Below are positions 33,135 to 42,310 of a stretch of DNA of 64,000 nucleotides, piece after piece. Source of the stretch: Massilia psychrophila (GTDB lineage Bacteria > Pseudomonadota > Gammaproteobacteria > Burkholderiales > Burkholderiaceae_D); assembly GCF_002760665.1 (NCBI RefSeq), contig NZ_PDOB01000004.1, forward strand, positions 108,187-172,186, read 5' to 3'. A program made the translations under genes and the position numbers. The notes beneath the pieces were generated by a model. That model saw only the letters and a program-made list of their open reading frames with translations, was not told where the DNA came from and did no database searches. Numbering within the stretch: position 1 is the stretch's first letter; each line of letters opens with the position of its first letter.

Positions 33135-34089
33135 CAGCTATCAGGCGCAGTTCGCGCGGCGCTGGGGCCACCTGGACCGGCCGCACGTGCGCGCGCTGGC
33201 CTGGCTGCTCGACGCCCCCGGCCTGCTCGATCCGCTCCACCCTGGCTGGGCCGGCAAGATCGCCGCCCCAAGCGTCGTGACGTCCGAGGTGGCCGACTGG
33301 CTGGCGCGGCTCGACCAAGATAGTGCCGCACTCGATGCCGCGCTCGGTGCGCGCGCCTGGACCCGGCTCGGGCTGTACGCCGAAAAGCTGATGGCGTTCT
33401 ACTACCAGCAGCACGGCCGGCTGGTGGCCCACGGCCTGCAGGTGCGCGCCAGCCGCAACGACACCGTCGGCGAGTTCGACTTTTTGCTCGACGCGGGGCC
33501 GGGCGGGGTCGAGCATATCGAGTTCGCCACCAAGTTTTATCTGCTTGAAGAAACGGCCGGCGTACGCTTTGACAGCCTGGTCGGGCCCAACCTGGCCGAC
33601 AGCCTGGGCGCCAAGATGCGCAAAATCGTCGACAAGCAATTGCTGCTGGGGGTGCATCCGGCGGCACAGGCGCTGTTGCCGCGGCCGGTGCTGGGCGCGC
33701 GCGCGCTGGTGATGGGCTGGCTGTTCTATCCGGCGGGGAGGGTGGCGCCGATCGACGGCATCGCGCCGCTGCACTGCCGCGGTTTCTGGTGTGCGCTGGC
33801 CGAGATCGAAGCACTCGAGTTTGACGCCTGGGTGGTGCTGCCGCGGCTGCAATGGCTGGCGCCGTACATGGGCCCTGCGCAGAGCGCATCGACGATAAAT
33901 CTGCTGAACAGGGATGGCCTGCAGGCGGCGCTGGCGCACCAGTTCGAGACTGCCCCGGCGCCGGTGCTGGTCGCCGTCGTGCGCCAGTGCGACGGCATGC
34001 TGGTCGAAACCGCGCGCGGCTTCATCGTGCCGGACGACTGGCGCGCGCGGGCCGCCCAGCGCCGGGCCACTCAGGCGTCAAGGGCCTGA
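33118..34089 (+). CDS. DUF1853 family protein
   Basis: A 323-residue cytosolic protein with the family's LGLYAEKLMAFYYQQH region near residue 80 and GEFDFLLDAGPGGVEHIEFATKFYLL near 115, followed by QLLLGVHPAAQ. The D...E..K arrangement inside the second block resembles a PD-(D/E)XK nuclease core (an interpretation, not proven). The start at 33118 overlaps the glycosylase gene by 17 nt, so they share a transcript; a nuclease-like protein beside a DNA-glycosylase-like protein hints at DNA repair. No experimental function is known to me. Confidence 0.8.
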   Translation: MPDKADSYQAQFARRWGHLDRPHVRALAWLLDAPGLLDPLHPGWAGKIAAPSVVTSEVADWLARLDQDSAALDAALGARAWTRLGLYAEKLMAFYYQQHGRLVAHGLQVRASRNDTVGEFDFLLDAGPGGVEHIEFATKFYLLEETAGVRFDSLVGPNLADSLGAKMRKIVDKQLLLGVHPAAQALLPRPVLGARALVMGWLFYPAGRVAPIDGIAPLHCRGFWCALAEIEALEFDAWVVLPRLQWLAPYMGPAQSASTINLLNRDGLQAALAHQFETAPAPVLVAVVRQCDGMLVETARGFIVPDDWRARAAQRRATQASRA

Positions 34090-34160
34090 CAAACTGGCGC
34101 AATAAAACTGTTCCGGCGCAAAGTTCAACGGCGTTCGCGTCTGTGGGCGCAAAAGGAAAC

Positions 34161-35423
34161 TTAATGCTTGTGCTCGCCGATCAGCGCCAGCGAGTCGTGC
34201 TCGGCCTGATTGGCCGCGTGCCGCTTCATGATCATCCACATGGTCCCGGCCACCGACAAGCCGAACAGCACGATGATGATGTTCAGGTCCAGGTTCAGCG
34301 AAATCATGATCGCGTACACCGCCAGCATGGTCAGGATCGACAGGTTTTCGTTAAAATTCTGCACCGCGATCGAATGCCCGGCGCTCATCAGGACGTGGCC
34401 GCGGTGCTGCAGCAGTGCGTTCATCGGCACCACGAAAAAGCCCGACAGCACGCCGACCAGGATCAGCAGCGGGTAGGCCAGGGTCACCGAATGCACCAGC
34501 GGCATGCACATCACGATCACGCCCATGGCGATGCCGAGCGGGATCACCGACAGCGATTTTTTCAAAGGGATGAGGCGTGCCGACGCCGCGGCGCCGAAAG
34601 CGATGCCGACCGCGACCACCCCAACCAGGCTGGTGGCTTTCTCGTACGGCATGTGCAGCGACTTCTCGGCCCATTTCAGCACGATCAGCTGCAAGGTGGC
34701 GCCGGCGCCCCAGAACAGCGTGGTGACCGCCAGCGAGATCTGGCCCAGCTTGTCCTTCCACAGCATCGACGAGCAGTTGGCGAAGTCGGCCACCAGCTTG
34801 ATCGGATTGCGCTCCTGGTGGGCGTAGCGCACGCCCGTATCGGGGATGCGCCAGTTGAACGCCGTCGCCAGCGCGTAGATCGCCATCACCACGCACAGCG
34901 CCGCTTCAGTGGGCGTGTTGATGCCGGTGTCGATGAACGGCATGTCGAAGCCGAGCAGGTAACTCGAGGTGCGCGAGGCCACCAGCGCGCCGCCCATCAC
35001 GGTGCCGAAAATGATCGAGGTGACCGTCAGCCCTTCGATCCAGCCGTTCGCCGCGACCAGTTTTTCGGGCGGCAGCAGCTCGGTCAGGATGCCGTATTTG
35101 GCCGGCGAATAGACCGCCGCGCCGAAGCCGACCACGGCGTACGCGGCGAGCGGGTGGACGTGGAAAAAAATCAGCACGCAGCCGAAGATCTTGATCAGGT
35201 TGGCAATGAACATCACGCGGCCTTTCGGCAGCGCATCGGCAAAAGCGCCGACGAAAGCGGCCAGCAGCACGTAGAACAGCACGAACGACAGCTTCAGCAA
35301 TGGGGTAACCGAGGGCGGCGCATTCATCGAGGTGAGCAGGGCGATCGCCACGAAAAACAAGGCGTTGTCAGCCAGTGACGAGAAAAACTGCGCCGCCATG
35401 ATGGTGTAAAAACCACGATTCAT
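34161..35423 (-). CDS. lplT: Lysophospholipid transporter LplT
   Basis: A 420-residue major-facilitator protein with about 12 hydrophobic segments, N-terminus MNRGFYTIMAAQFFSSLADN and the conserved YSPAKYGILTELLP loop between helices 4 and 5. LplT flips lysophospholipids across the inner membrane for reacylation by Aas. No aas gene or fused acyltransferase lies next to it here. It is convergent with the DUF1853 gene and divergent from alr. The start at 35423 is supported by the family N-terminus. Confidence 0.9.
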   Translation of the reverse strand: MNRGFYTIMAAQFFSSLADNALFFVAIALLTSMNAPPSVTPLLKLSFVLFYVLLAAFVGAFADALPKGRVMFIANLIKIFGCVLIFFHVHPLAAYAVVGFGAAVYSPAKYGILTELLPPEKLVAANGWIEGLTVTSIIFGTVMGGALVASRTSSYLLGFDMPFIDTGINTPTEAALCVVMAIYALATAFNWRIPDTGVRYAHQERNPIKLVADFANCSSMLWKDKLGQISLAVTTLFWGAGATLQLIVLKWAEKSLHMPYEKATSLVGVVAVGIAFGAAASARLIPLKKSLSVIPLGIAMGVIVMCMPLVHSVTLAYPLLILVGVLSGFFVVPMNALLQHRGHVLMSAGHSIAVQNFNENLSILTMLAVYAIMISLNLDLNIIIVLFGLSVAGTMWMIMKRHAANQAEHDSLALIGEHKH

Positions 35424-35552
35424 TCTGGAATTTCTATAGTCTGGTCTGGGTTGCTTTATACCATGAATGGCCGGCAAGCCAAAACAAATCACCCGTGCGC
35501 ATGGGACAGCGTCCGGTAAAATGGCGTCTTCGCATTTACCGGATATCTGACC

Positions 35553-36659
35553 ATGCCAAGGCCGCTCAGCGCCACCATCCACCTTGATTCGATGCGGCAC
35601 AACCTGGCGCGCGCGCGTTCGTGCGCGCCGACGGCCAAGATATGGGGCGTGGTCAAGGCGAATGCTTATGGTCACGGCCTCGAGCGCGGCGCGCGCGGCT
35701 TCGCCGACGCCGACGGCCTGGCGCTGATCGAAACGGAAAACGCGGTGCGGCTGCGCGAACTGGGCTGGACGCGTCCGCTGCTGCTACTCGAAGGCATTTT
35801 CGACGTCGCCGACATCGCGCTGCTGCACGAGTACGGCATCAACAGCGCCGTACACTGTATCGAGCAGGTCAAGATGCTCGAGTATACCAAGCTGGCCGGC
35901 CCGGTCGACGTCCATCTGAAAATGAACACCGGCATGAACCGGCTCGGCTTCGTGCCGTCCGAGTACGCAGCGGCGCATGCGCGCCTGCGCGCCATTCCCG
36001 GCATCCGCCACATCACCCTGATGACGCATTTCGCCAATGCCGACGAGCTCGAGCATCCACGCCTTGGCATCCGCGAGCAGGTACGCCGCTTCCAGCTGGG
36101 CGCGCAAGGGCTCGCAGGCGAACGCAGCCTGTCCAATTCGGGCGGCGTGCTGCGCCAGGCCGAGCTGGCCGAACAGCTGTCGAATGACTGGGTACGTCCC
36201 GGCATCATGCTGTACGGCGCCACTCCGGGCGACAAAACCGCCGAGCAGTACAAGCTGCGCCCGACCATGACCCTGGCCTCCGCCATCATCGGCATCCAGC
36301 AACTGGCCGCCGGCGACACGGTGGGCTATGGCAGCCGCTTCGAAGCCTCCGGGCCGATGACGGTCGGTGTCGTCGCCTGCGGCTATGCCGACGGCTACCC
36401 GCGCCATGCGCCGCACGGCACTCCGGTGCTGGTCGACGGTGTGCGCACCGCGCTGATCGGACGGGTGTCGATGGACATGATGACGGTCGACCTGACGCCG
36501 ATCGCCAACGCCCGCGTCGGCAGCAAAGTGGTGCTGTGGGGCGACGGCCTGCCGATCGACGAAGTGGCGCATGCGGCCGGCACGATCGGCTATGAATTGA
36601 TGTGCGCGCTGGCGCCGCGGGTGCAGGTGCTGGAGGGGGCGCTGGGGCAGCCGGCATAA
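35553..36659 (+). CDS. alr: Alanine racemase
   Basis: Pyridoxal-phosphate enzyme converting L- to D-alanine for peptidoglycan. 368 residues; Lys35 in WGVVKANAYGHG is the PLP-binding lysine and the second catalytic base is the tyrosine in VGYGSRFEA near 255. The C-terminal beta domain has GRVSMDMMTVDLTP. Length is standard. TAAAAT at about 35517 may be the -10 of its promoter. radA follows 60 nt later on the same strand, so the two may be cotranscribed. Confidence 0.95.
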   Translation: MPRPLSATIHLDSMRHNLARARSCAPTAKIWGVVKANAYGHGLERGARGFADADGLALIETENAVRLRELGWTRPLLLLEGIFDVADIALLHEYGINSAVHCIEQVKMLEYTKLAGPVDVHLKMNTGMNRLGFVPSEYAAAHARLRAIPGIRHITLMTHFANADELEHPRLGIREQVRRFQLGAQGLAGERSLSNSGGVLRQAELAEQLSNDWVRPGIMLYGATPGDKTAEQYKLRPTMTLASAIIGIQQLAAGDTVGYGSRFEASGPMTVGVVACGYADGYPRHAPHGTPVLVDGVRTALIGRVSMDMMTVDLTPIANARVGSKVVLWGDGLPIDEVAHAAGTIGYELMCALAPRVQVLEGALGQPA

Positions 36660-36719
36660 AATCGTCCTCGCGTTCGCGAGGACTACCTCCGAGATTAACG
36701 AAGTAATCTGAGTAATACC

Positions 36720-38096
36720 ATGGCAAAAGCAAAAACCAACTACACCTGCAGCGAATGTGGCGGCATCAGCAACAAGTGGACCGGCCAGTGCCCGGCCTGC
36801 CACGCATGGAACACGCTGGTCGAGACGGTGTTCGAGGCGCCCGGCGTCAACCGCTTGTCGAACCCGGTCCACCGCAGCCTGGCGCAGACCGCGCCGGTGC
36901 TGTCGCTGGCCGACATCGAGGCGGTCGACGTGCCGCGCTTCGGCACCGGCATCGAGGAATTCGACCGCGTGCTGGGCGGCGGCCTGGTGGCCGGCGGCGT
37001 GGTCCTGATCGGCGGCGACCCGGGCATCGGCAAGTCGACCCTGCTGCTGCAGGCGCTGGCCAACATCTCCCACCGCAAGAAAACCCTGTACGTCAGCGGC
37101 GAGGAATCGGGCGCCCAGATCGCCATGCGGGCGCGGCGCCTCGACATCGACGCCGTCGAGCTGAAGCTGCAGGCTGAAATCCAGCTCGAAAAAATCCTCA
37201 CCACCCTGGCCGACCTGCGCCCGGAAGTGGCGGTGATCGATTCGATCCAGACCGTCTATTCGGACGCGCTCACTTCGGCGCCGGGCTCGGTGGCGCAGGT
37301 GCGCGAGTGCGCCGCCCAGCTGACGCGCGTGGCCAAGCAGACCGGCATCACCATCATCCTGGTCGGCCACGTGACGAAAGAAGGCGCGCTGGCAGGCCCC
37401 CGCGTGCTCGAGCACATCGTCGACACCGTGCTGTACTTCGAGGGCGACACCCAGTCGAGCTTCCGGCTGGTGCGGGCGATCAAGAACCGCTTCGGCGCCG
37501 TCAACGAACTGGGCGTGTTCGCGATGACCGAAAAAGGGCTCAAGGGCGTGTCGAACCCGTCGGCCCTGTTCCTGTCGAGCCATGACAACCAGGTGCCCGG
37601 CTCATGCGTGATGGTGACGCAGGAGGGCACCCGGCCGCTGCTGGTCGAGATCCAGGCGCTGGTCGACACCAGCCACCTGCCGAACGCGCGCCGGCTGTCG
37701 GTCGGCCTGGAGCAGAACCGGCTGGCGATGCTGCTGGCAGTGCTGCACCGCCATGCCGGCATTGCCGCCTTCGACCAGGACGTCTTCATCAACGCGGTCG
37801 GCGGGGTCAAGATCACCGAGCCGGCGGCCGACCTGGCGGTGCTGCTGGCGATCAATTCGTCGATGCGCAACAAGGCGCTGCCGCGCGGGCTGGTGGTGTT
37901 CGGCGAAGTTGGCCTGGCCGGTGAGATCCGCCCGGCGCCGCGCGGCCAGGAACGGCTGCGCGAGGCGGCCAAGCTGGGCTTTTCGATCGCCATGATCCCG
38001 AAGGCGAACGCGCCCAAGCAGAAAATCGAAGGCATGACGATCATCGCCGTCGAGCGCATCGACGACGCTTTCAACAAGCTGCGCGAACTCGATTGA
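36720..38096 (+). CDS. radA: DNA repair protein RadA
   Basis: A 458-residue recombination ATPase that promotes branch migration. It has the N-terminal C4 zinc finger (Cys10, Cys13, Cys24, Cys27), Walker A GGDPGIGKST near residue 98, the KNRFG motif near 256, and the C-terminal Lon-like domain. Length and domain order match the family. It lies 60 nt after alr on the same strand. The two are also adjacent in related bacteria as I recall. Confidence 0.95.
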   Translation: MAKAKTNYTCSECGGISNKWTGQCPACHAWNTLVETVFEAPGVNRLSNPVHRSLAQTAPVLSLADIEAVDVPRFGTGIEEFDRVLGGGLVAGGVVLIGGDPGIGKSTLLLQALANISHRKKTLYVSGEESGAQIAMRARRLDIDAVELKLQAEIQLEKILTTLADLRPEVAVIDSIQTVYSDALTSAPGSVAQVRECAAQLTRVAKQTGITIILVGHVTKEGALAGPRVLEHIVDTVLYFEGDTQSSFRLVRAIKNRFGAVNELGVFAMTEKGLKGVSNPSALFLSSHDNQVPGSCVMVTQEGTRPLLVEIQALVDTSHLPNARRLSVGLEQNRLAMLLAVLHRHAGIAAFDQDVFINAVGGVKITEPAADLAVLLAINSSMRNKALPRGLVVFGEVGLAGEIRPAPRGQERLREAAKLGFSIAMIPKANAPKQKIEGMTIIAVERIDDAFNKLRELD

Positions 38097-38190
38097 TCAA
38101 TGGCGTGGACCGGGCAGGTTCAATGAACGGTGGCGCCATGACGGTGCTGGCGAAATTTCTGCGCTGAGCGGGAAAAAAGGACTTCATCCA

Positions 38191-38215
38191 ATAAAAACGG
38201 CGCCCGAGGCGCCGT
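38191..38215 (-). terminator. Intrinsic terminator after the 38-residue membrane protein
   Basis: ACGGCGCC (38197-38204) and GGCGCCGT (38208-38215) form an 8-bp GC-rich stem with a CGA loop. On the minus strand it is followed by TTTTTAT. It lies 25 nt beyond the small gene's stop codon. Confidence 0.8.
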
Positions 38216-38239
38216 CATGCCGCATGCCGCGTGCTGCCG

Positions 38240-38356
38240 TTACTCGTGATACCGGTCGTGGAGCTTGCGAGATCCCCCGCGCACTCCGTCAACGAGCTCA
38301 CCTGCCACCAATCCGACCAGGCCGATCAGGATGGCTAACACCACAATGTCGAACAT
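38240..38356 (-). CDS. Small single-span membrane protein, 38 residues
   Basis: A short gene missed by length cut-offs. ATG 38356 is preceded by GGGAGGA seven bases upstream, a near-perfect ribosome site, and a strong terminator follows the TAA. The product starts MFDIVVLAILIGLVGLVAGE, one hydrophobic helix of about 18 residues, then a basic/polar tail (DGVRGGSRKLHDRYHE). This is the composition of regulatory or stress-type small membrane proteins. Family unknown; orientation by the positive-inside rule would put the tail in the cytosol. Independent transcription upstream of sixA-facing DNA is implied by its own terminator. Confidence 0.7.
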   Translation of the reverse strand: MFDIVVLAILIGLVGLVAGELVDGVRGGSRKLHDRYHE

Positions 38357-38438
38357 TGAATTGTTCCTCCCTCAGTAAACATCACCTGAAAATTAGCACG
38401 CGGCGAGGTTTTTGCAAGGAAGCTGAGGCAGGGTTTTT

Positions 38439-38897
38439 TTATTTCACAATCAGCTCGGGCGTGATCACCGCCTTCAGGTAGAGGCTGTCCGGGTCCTGGG
38501 CTTCGCGCTGTACGAACCACCACACGGCGGCCTTTTTGATCTCCCAGTCGTGCGCCTTGCCGGTCAGCAGCAGCGCGGCGACCTGGCCAAGGGTCGGCTG
38601 GTGGCCGACGACCAGCACTGTCTCCTTCGCGTTCGGCCAGTTCACCGTGCGCAGGATATCGAGCGGCCCGGCGCCGGGCGCCAGCTGCGGCGCGACCCAA
38701 TACTTGCGCCCGATCGGCTCGACCGTCTGGATCGTGCGCCGGGCAGGGCTGACGAAAATTTTGCACCCATCGGGCAACTGGGTGCCCAGCCATTCGGCCA
38801 TCTTGCGCGCCTGCTTGTGGCCTTTCGCGGTCAAGGCCCGTTGCAAGTCCGGTTCGCTGTCCTCCGCTTCGGCGTGCCGCCACAAGATCAGGTCCAT
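38439..38897 (-). CDS. sixA: Phosphohistidine phosphatase SixA
   Basis: Removes phosphate from histidine residues of phosphotransfer proteins. A 152-residue histidine phosphatase with the RHG-type motif as LWRHAEAE (catalytic His8), SPARRTIQT near residue 50 and the second catalytic histidine in VVGHQPTLGQ near 98. It lies 20 nt after ppk on the same strand and is probably cotranscribed with it, so it should share its PHO-box promoter. In E. coli SixA acts on PTS-Ntr; the target here is not known. Confidence 0.9.
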   Translation of the reverse strand: MDLILWRHAEAEDSEPDLQRALTAKGHKQARKMAEWLGTQLPDGCKIFVSPARRTIQTVEPIGRKYWVAPQLAPGAGPLDILRTVNWPNAKETVLVVGHQPTLGQVAALLLTGKAHDWEIKKAAVWWFVQREAQDPDSLYLKAVITPELIVK

Positions 38898-38917
38898 GCA
38901 ATTGCCTCCGTTGTCGC

Positions 38918-41005
38918 CTAGCTGATGCCGTTGGTCGACCCGAGCAGTTCCATCAGATGGCGCTGGGCCGAAAATTCAGTTTGCTTGCCACGCGCCTTGT
39001 GCCTGTGATACTGGCCGTCGGCGCTCAGTTCCCAGGAGTTCGAGTTATCTTTGAGGTAGGGGTTCAATCCTTCGGCAATGACCCGCTTCTTGAGCACCTT
39101 GTCGAGCACCGGAAAGGCCACTTCGACGCGGCGAAACAGGTTGCGCGTCATCCAGTCGGCGCTGGCGAGGTAGACGTCGTGGGCCAGCTCGTTGCGGAAG
39201 TAGTAGATCCGGCTGTGCTCGAGAAAGCGGCCGATCACCGAGCGCACCCGGATGTTTTCGGACAGCCCCGGCACGCCCGGTTTCAGGGTGCAGGCGCCGC
39301 GCACGATCAAATCGATCTTGACACCGTCGCTGGAGGCGGCGTACAGCGCGCGGATCACCGATTCGTCCACCAGTGCGTTGATCTTGACGATGATGCGTCC
39401 CGGCCGGCCGGATCTGGCGATGCGCGCCTCGTTGCGGATCGCCTTGATGATCTCGTTTTGCAGCGCGAACGGCGCCAGCCACAAGTGGTTCAGCTTGTGC
39501 GGTTTGGTCAGGCTGGTCAGGTGGATGAAGACTTCATTGACGTCGCTGCCGATGGCCTGGTTGCTTGTGAGCAGGCCGAAGTCGGTGTACAGGCGGGTCG
39601 TCGTCAGGTGGTAGTTGCCGGTGCCGAGGTGGGCGTAGTAATGCAGGCCGTCGACCTCGCGCCGGATCACCAGCGCCAGCTTGGCGTGGGTCTTGAGGCC
39701 GACTATGCCATACACCACCTGGGCGCCGGCCTGCTCCAGCTTGTCGGCCCAGTTGATGTTCGCTTCCTCGTCGAAGCGCGCCATCAGTTCGACGATCACC
39801 GTCACTTCCTTGCCCGAGCGCGCCGCTGTGATCAACGCTTCCATCAAGCCCGAATTCATGCCGGTGCGGTAGATGGTCTGCTTGATCGCCACCACCTGCG
39901 GGTCGGACGCGGCCACGCAGATGAAATCGATCACGGTCTGGAACGACTGGAACGGATGGTGCAGCAGGATGTCGTGCTTGTGCATCTGCTCGAAGATGCC
40001 CAGGTTGGCGGTTTTTGCCGGCATGCCGGCGATGAACGGCTCGAAACGCAGCGGCGGCTGCTGGACTTCGTCGATCAGTTCGGCCAGGCGCACCAGGTTG
40101 ACCGGCCCGTCGACCGCGTATAGCCGGTTTGGGGCCAGGCTGAACTGGTCGAGCAAAAACTGCGACAGCTCGGGCGGGCAATTTTTCGCCACTTCGAGCC
40201 GCACCGAGGTGCCGAACTGGCGTCCCTGCAATTCGCCCTTGAGCGCCTGGCGCAGGTTCTTCACTTCATCCTCGTCGACCCACAGGTCGCTGTCGCGCGT
40301 CACCCGGAACTGTGAATAGGCGATCACGTCGCGCCCGGTGAACATGTCTTCGATATGGGCGTGGATCACCGACGACAGCAGGCAGAACGAGGTGCCGCCT
40401 CCCTTGCTCAGCTCGTTGGGAAGACGGATCACGCGCGGCAGCACGCGCGGCGCCTTGACGATGGCGATCGCGGTGCCGCGCCCGAACGCATCCTTGCCCG
40501 ACAGCGACACGATGAAATTAAGGCTCTTGTTGATCACCTGCGGGAACGGGTGGGCCGGGTCGAGTCCGATCGGTGTGAGCAGCGGGCGCACCGCGCTTTC
40601 GAAATACGCCTTGACCCAGGCGCGCTGGGCCTCGTTGCGGTCGTTGTGGCGCACCAGGTGCACGCCGCGGGCGCGCAACTGCGGCAGCACTTCGGTGTTG
40701 AGAATGGCGTACTGCTGCATGACCAGCGCATGGCATTCGCCGCTGATGCGCTCCAGCGTGGCGTCGAGCGCCGGATCGTTGTTCAGCGCGCCCTGGGCCA
40801 GCAGGCTGGCGACCCGCACCTCGAAGAATTCATCGAGGTTGTTGCTGACGATGCACAGGTAGCGCAAGCGCTCGAGCAGCGGGATGCGCTTGTCCTCGGC
40901 CTGCGCCAGCACGCGCCGGTTAAACATCAGCTGGGACAGTTCACGGTCCAGGAAAACGGCAGCCTTAGGCGATTCCGCGTTCAACGCAACAGTTTTCATT
41001 GTCAT
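38918..41005 (-). CDS. ppk: Polyphosphate kinase 1
   Basis: Reversibly makes long polyphosphate chains from ATP. 695 residues in four domains: an N-terminal helical part (FLDRELSQLMFNRRVLAQAE near residue 18), a PHP-like head domain and two C-terminal phospholipase-D-like domains with the phosphorylated histidine in VGLKTHAKLALVIRR near 440 and HYYAHLGTGNYH. Start codons are ATG 41005 and ATG 40999. sixA follows. A PHO box on its promoter side points to induction by phosphate starvation together with the divergent pst genes. Confidence 0.95.
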   Translation of the reverse strand: MTMKTVALNAESPKAAVFLDRELSQLMFNRRVLAQAEDKRIPLLERLRYLCIVSNNLDEFFEVRVASLLAQGALNNDPALDATLERISGECHALVMQQYAILNTEVLPQLRARGVHLVRHNDRNEAQRAWVKAYFESAVRPLLTPIGLDPAHPFPQVINKSLNFIVSLSGKDAFGRGTAIAIVKAPRVLPRVIRLPNELSKGGGTSFCLLSSVIHAHIEDMFTGRDVIAYSQFRVTRDSDLWVDEDEVKNLRQALKGELQGRQFGTSVRLEVAKNCPPELSQFLLDQFSLAPNRLYAVDGPVNLVRLAELIDEVQQPPLRFEPFIAGMPAKTANLGIFEQMHKHDILLHHPFQSFQTVIDFICVAASDPQVVAIKQTIYRTGMNSGLMEALITAARSGKEVTVIVELMARFDEEANINWADKLEQAGAQVVYGIVGLKTHAKLALVIRREVDGLHYYAHLGTGNYHLTTTRLYTDFGLLTSNQAIGSDVNEVFIHLTSLTKPHKLNHLWLAPFALQNEIIKAIRNEARIARSGRPGRIIVKINALVDESVIRALYAASSDGVKIDLIVRGACTLKPGVPGLSENIRVRSVIGRFLEHSRIYYFRNELAHDVYLASADWMTRNLFRRVEVAFPVLDKVLKKRVIAEGLNPYLKDNSNSWELSADGQYHRHKARGKQTEFSAQRHLMELLGSTNGIS

Positions 41006-41040
41006 TCAGAGATTGAAAGTTGTTATCATAATACGCGCTC

Positions 41041-41073
41041 ATTCTATTTGGAAAATATGACATCGGCGTGACA
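41041..41073 (-). promoter_or_regulatory. PHO box and -10 of the ppk promoter
   Basis: On the minus strand TGTCACG (41073-41067) and TGTCATA (41062-41056) are direct repeats starting 11 nt apart, as PhoB half-sites are. Nine nt further lies TAGAAT (41046-41041), a good -10 at the spacing usual for PhoB-activated promoters that lack a -35. The ATG of ppk is 36 nt beyond. Confidence 0.7.
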
Positions 41074-41156
41074 CTACTTTGCAATCTGCCATACGCAACC
41101 GGTTCGCTTGGAGTATTATGCTCCGCAATTTGCAACCACTTTTCAAATGTCGTTGA

Positions 41157-41189
41157 TGTCATAAACGTGTCACATTTGGCGGATAGACT
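41157..41189 (+). promoter_or_regulatory. PHO box and -10 of the pst operon promoter
   Basis: TGTCATA (41157-41163) and TGTCACA (41168-41174) are 11 nt apart and match the PhoB consensus almost fully. The -10 candidate TAGACT lies at 41184-41189, nine nt after the box, and pstS starts at 41228. The geometry is the same as on the ppk side. Confidence 0.85.
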
Positions 41190-41227
41190 GCGCAGCATTG
41201 ACACCTCACCACTTTTAAGGACTCGAT

Positions 41228-42271
41228 ATGCGCATCAAACAACTGCTGGCCTCGATGATCATCGGTAGCTCCGCCATCCTGACAACGACCGGCGCAATGG
41301 CGGCCGACATGACCGGCGCGGGCGCAACGTTTCCCTACCCGATTTACGCCAAGTGGGCCGAGATGTACAAGAAAACCACCGGCAACGGCCTGAATTACCA
41401 GTCGGTCGGTTCGGGCGCCGGCATCAAGCAGATCAAGGCCAAAACCGTCGATTTCGGCGCCTCCGACATGCCGTTGAAAGCCGAAGAGCTGGCCGCCGAC
41501 GGCCTGGTGCAGTTCCCGGCAATCATGGGTGGCGTGGTGTTGGTGGTCAACATGCCGGGCCTTACCCCTGGTCAGATGAAGTTGACGGGTCCTGTCGTCG
41601 CCGACATCTACCTCGGCAAGATCACCAAGTGGAACGATCCCCAGATCGCCGCGCTGAACCCGGGCGTCAAGCTGTCCGACGATGAAATTACCGTTGTCCA
41701 CCGCGCCGACGGCTCCGGCACGTCGTTCCTGTTCACCGATTACCTGTCGAAGACGAGTGCTGACTTCAAGGCCAAGATCGGCGCCGGCACTGCCGTCAAG
41801 TGGGTGCTTGGCGTTGGCGGCAAGGGCAACGAGGGCGTCGCCGCCAACGTCCAGCGCATCAAGGGCGCGATCGGCTACGTCGAGTGGGCCTTCGCCAAGA
41901 AGAACAAGATGGCGCACGCCCAGCTGAAAAACCGCGACGGCGTGTTCGTCCAGCCGGACGACGAGACCTTCAAGGCCGCCGCCGCCAACGCCGACTGGGC
42001 CAAGACCCCCGGTTTCGGCGTGGTGCTGACCGACCAGGCCGGCAAAGCGGCCTGGCCGATCACCGGCGCCTCTTACATCCTGATGCACAAAACCCAGGCG
42101 GATGGCGTCAAGGGCAAGGAAGTGCTGAAATTTTTCGAATGGGCTTACAAGAACGGCACCGCCACCGCGGCCGAACTGGACTACGTGCCGATGCCGGCGA
42201 ACGTCATCAAGTTGGTCGAGGCCGGCTGGAAGGCAGACCTGAAAGACGCCGCCGGCAAGCCGATCTGGTAA
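41228..42271 (+). CDS. pstS: Phosphate ABC transporter periplasmic binding protein PstS
   Basis: Binds inorganic phosphate in the periplasm and delivers it to PstCA. 347 residues; signal peptide ends at Ala25 (AMA-AD). The mature start TGAGATFPYPIYAKW and the SVGSGAGIKQI and RADGSGTSF motifs bind phosphate. First gene of pstSCAB-phoU-phoB-phoR, directly downstream of a PHO box, hence induced on phosphate starvation. Confidence 0.97.
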   Translation: MRIKQLLASMIIGSSAILTTTGAMAADMTGAGATFPYPIYAKWAEMYKKTTGNGLNYQSVGSGAGIKQIKAKTVDFGASDMPLKAEELAADGLVQFPAIMGGVVLVVNMPGLTPGQMKLTGPVVADIYLGKITKWNDPQIAALNPGVKLSDDEITVVHRADGSGTSFLFTDYLSKTSADFKAKIGAGTAVKWVLGVGGKGNEGVAANVQRIKGAIGYVEWAFAKKNKMAHAQLKNRDGVFVQPDDETFKAAAANADWAKTPGFGVVLTDQAGKAAWPITGASYILMHKTQADGVKGKEVLKFFEWAYKNGTATAAELDYVPMPANVIKLVEAGWKADLKDAAGKPIW

Positions 42272-42310
42272 GTACCGTATTTCACCTTACTTCACTGTAA
42301 AGAACTGTTC

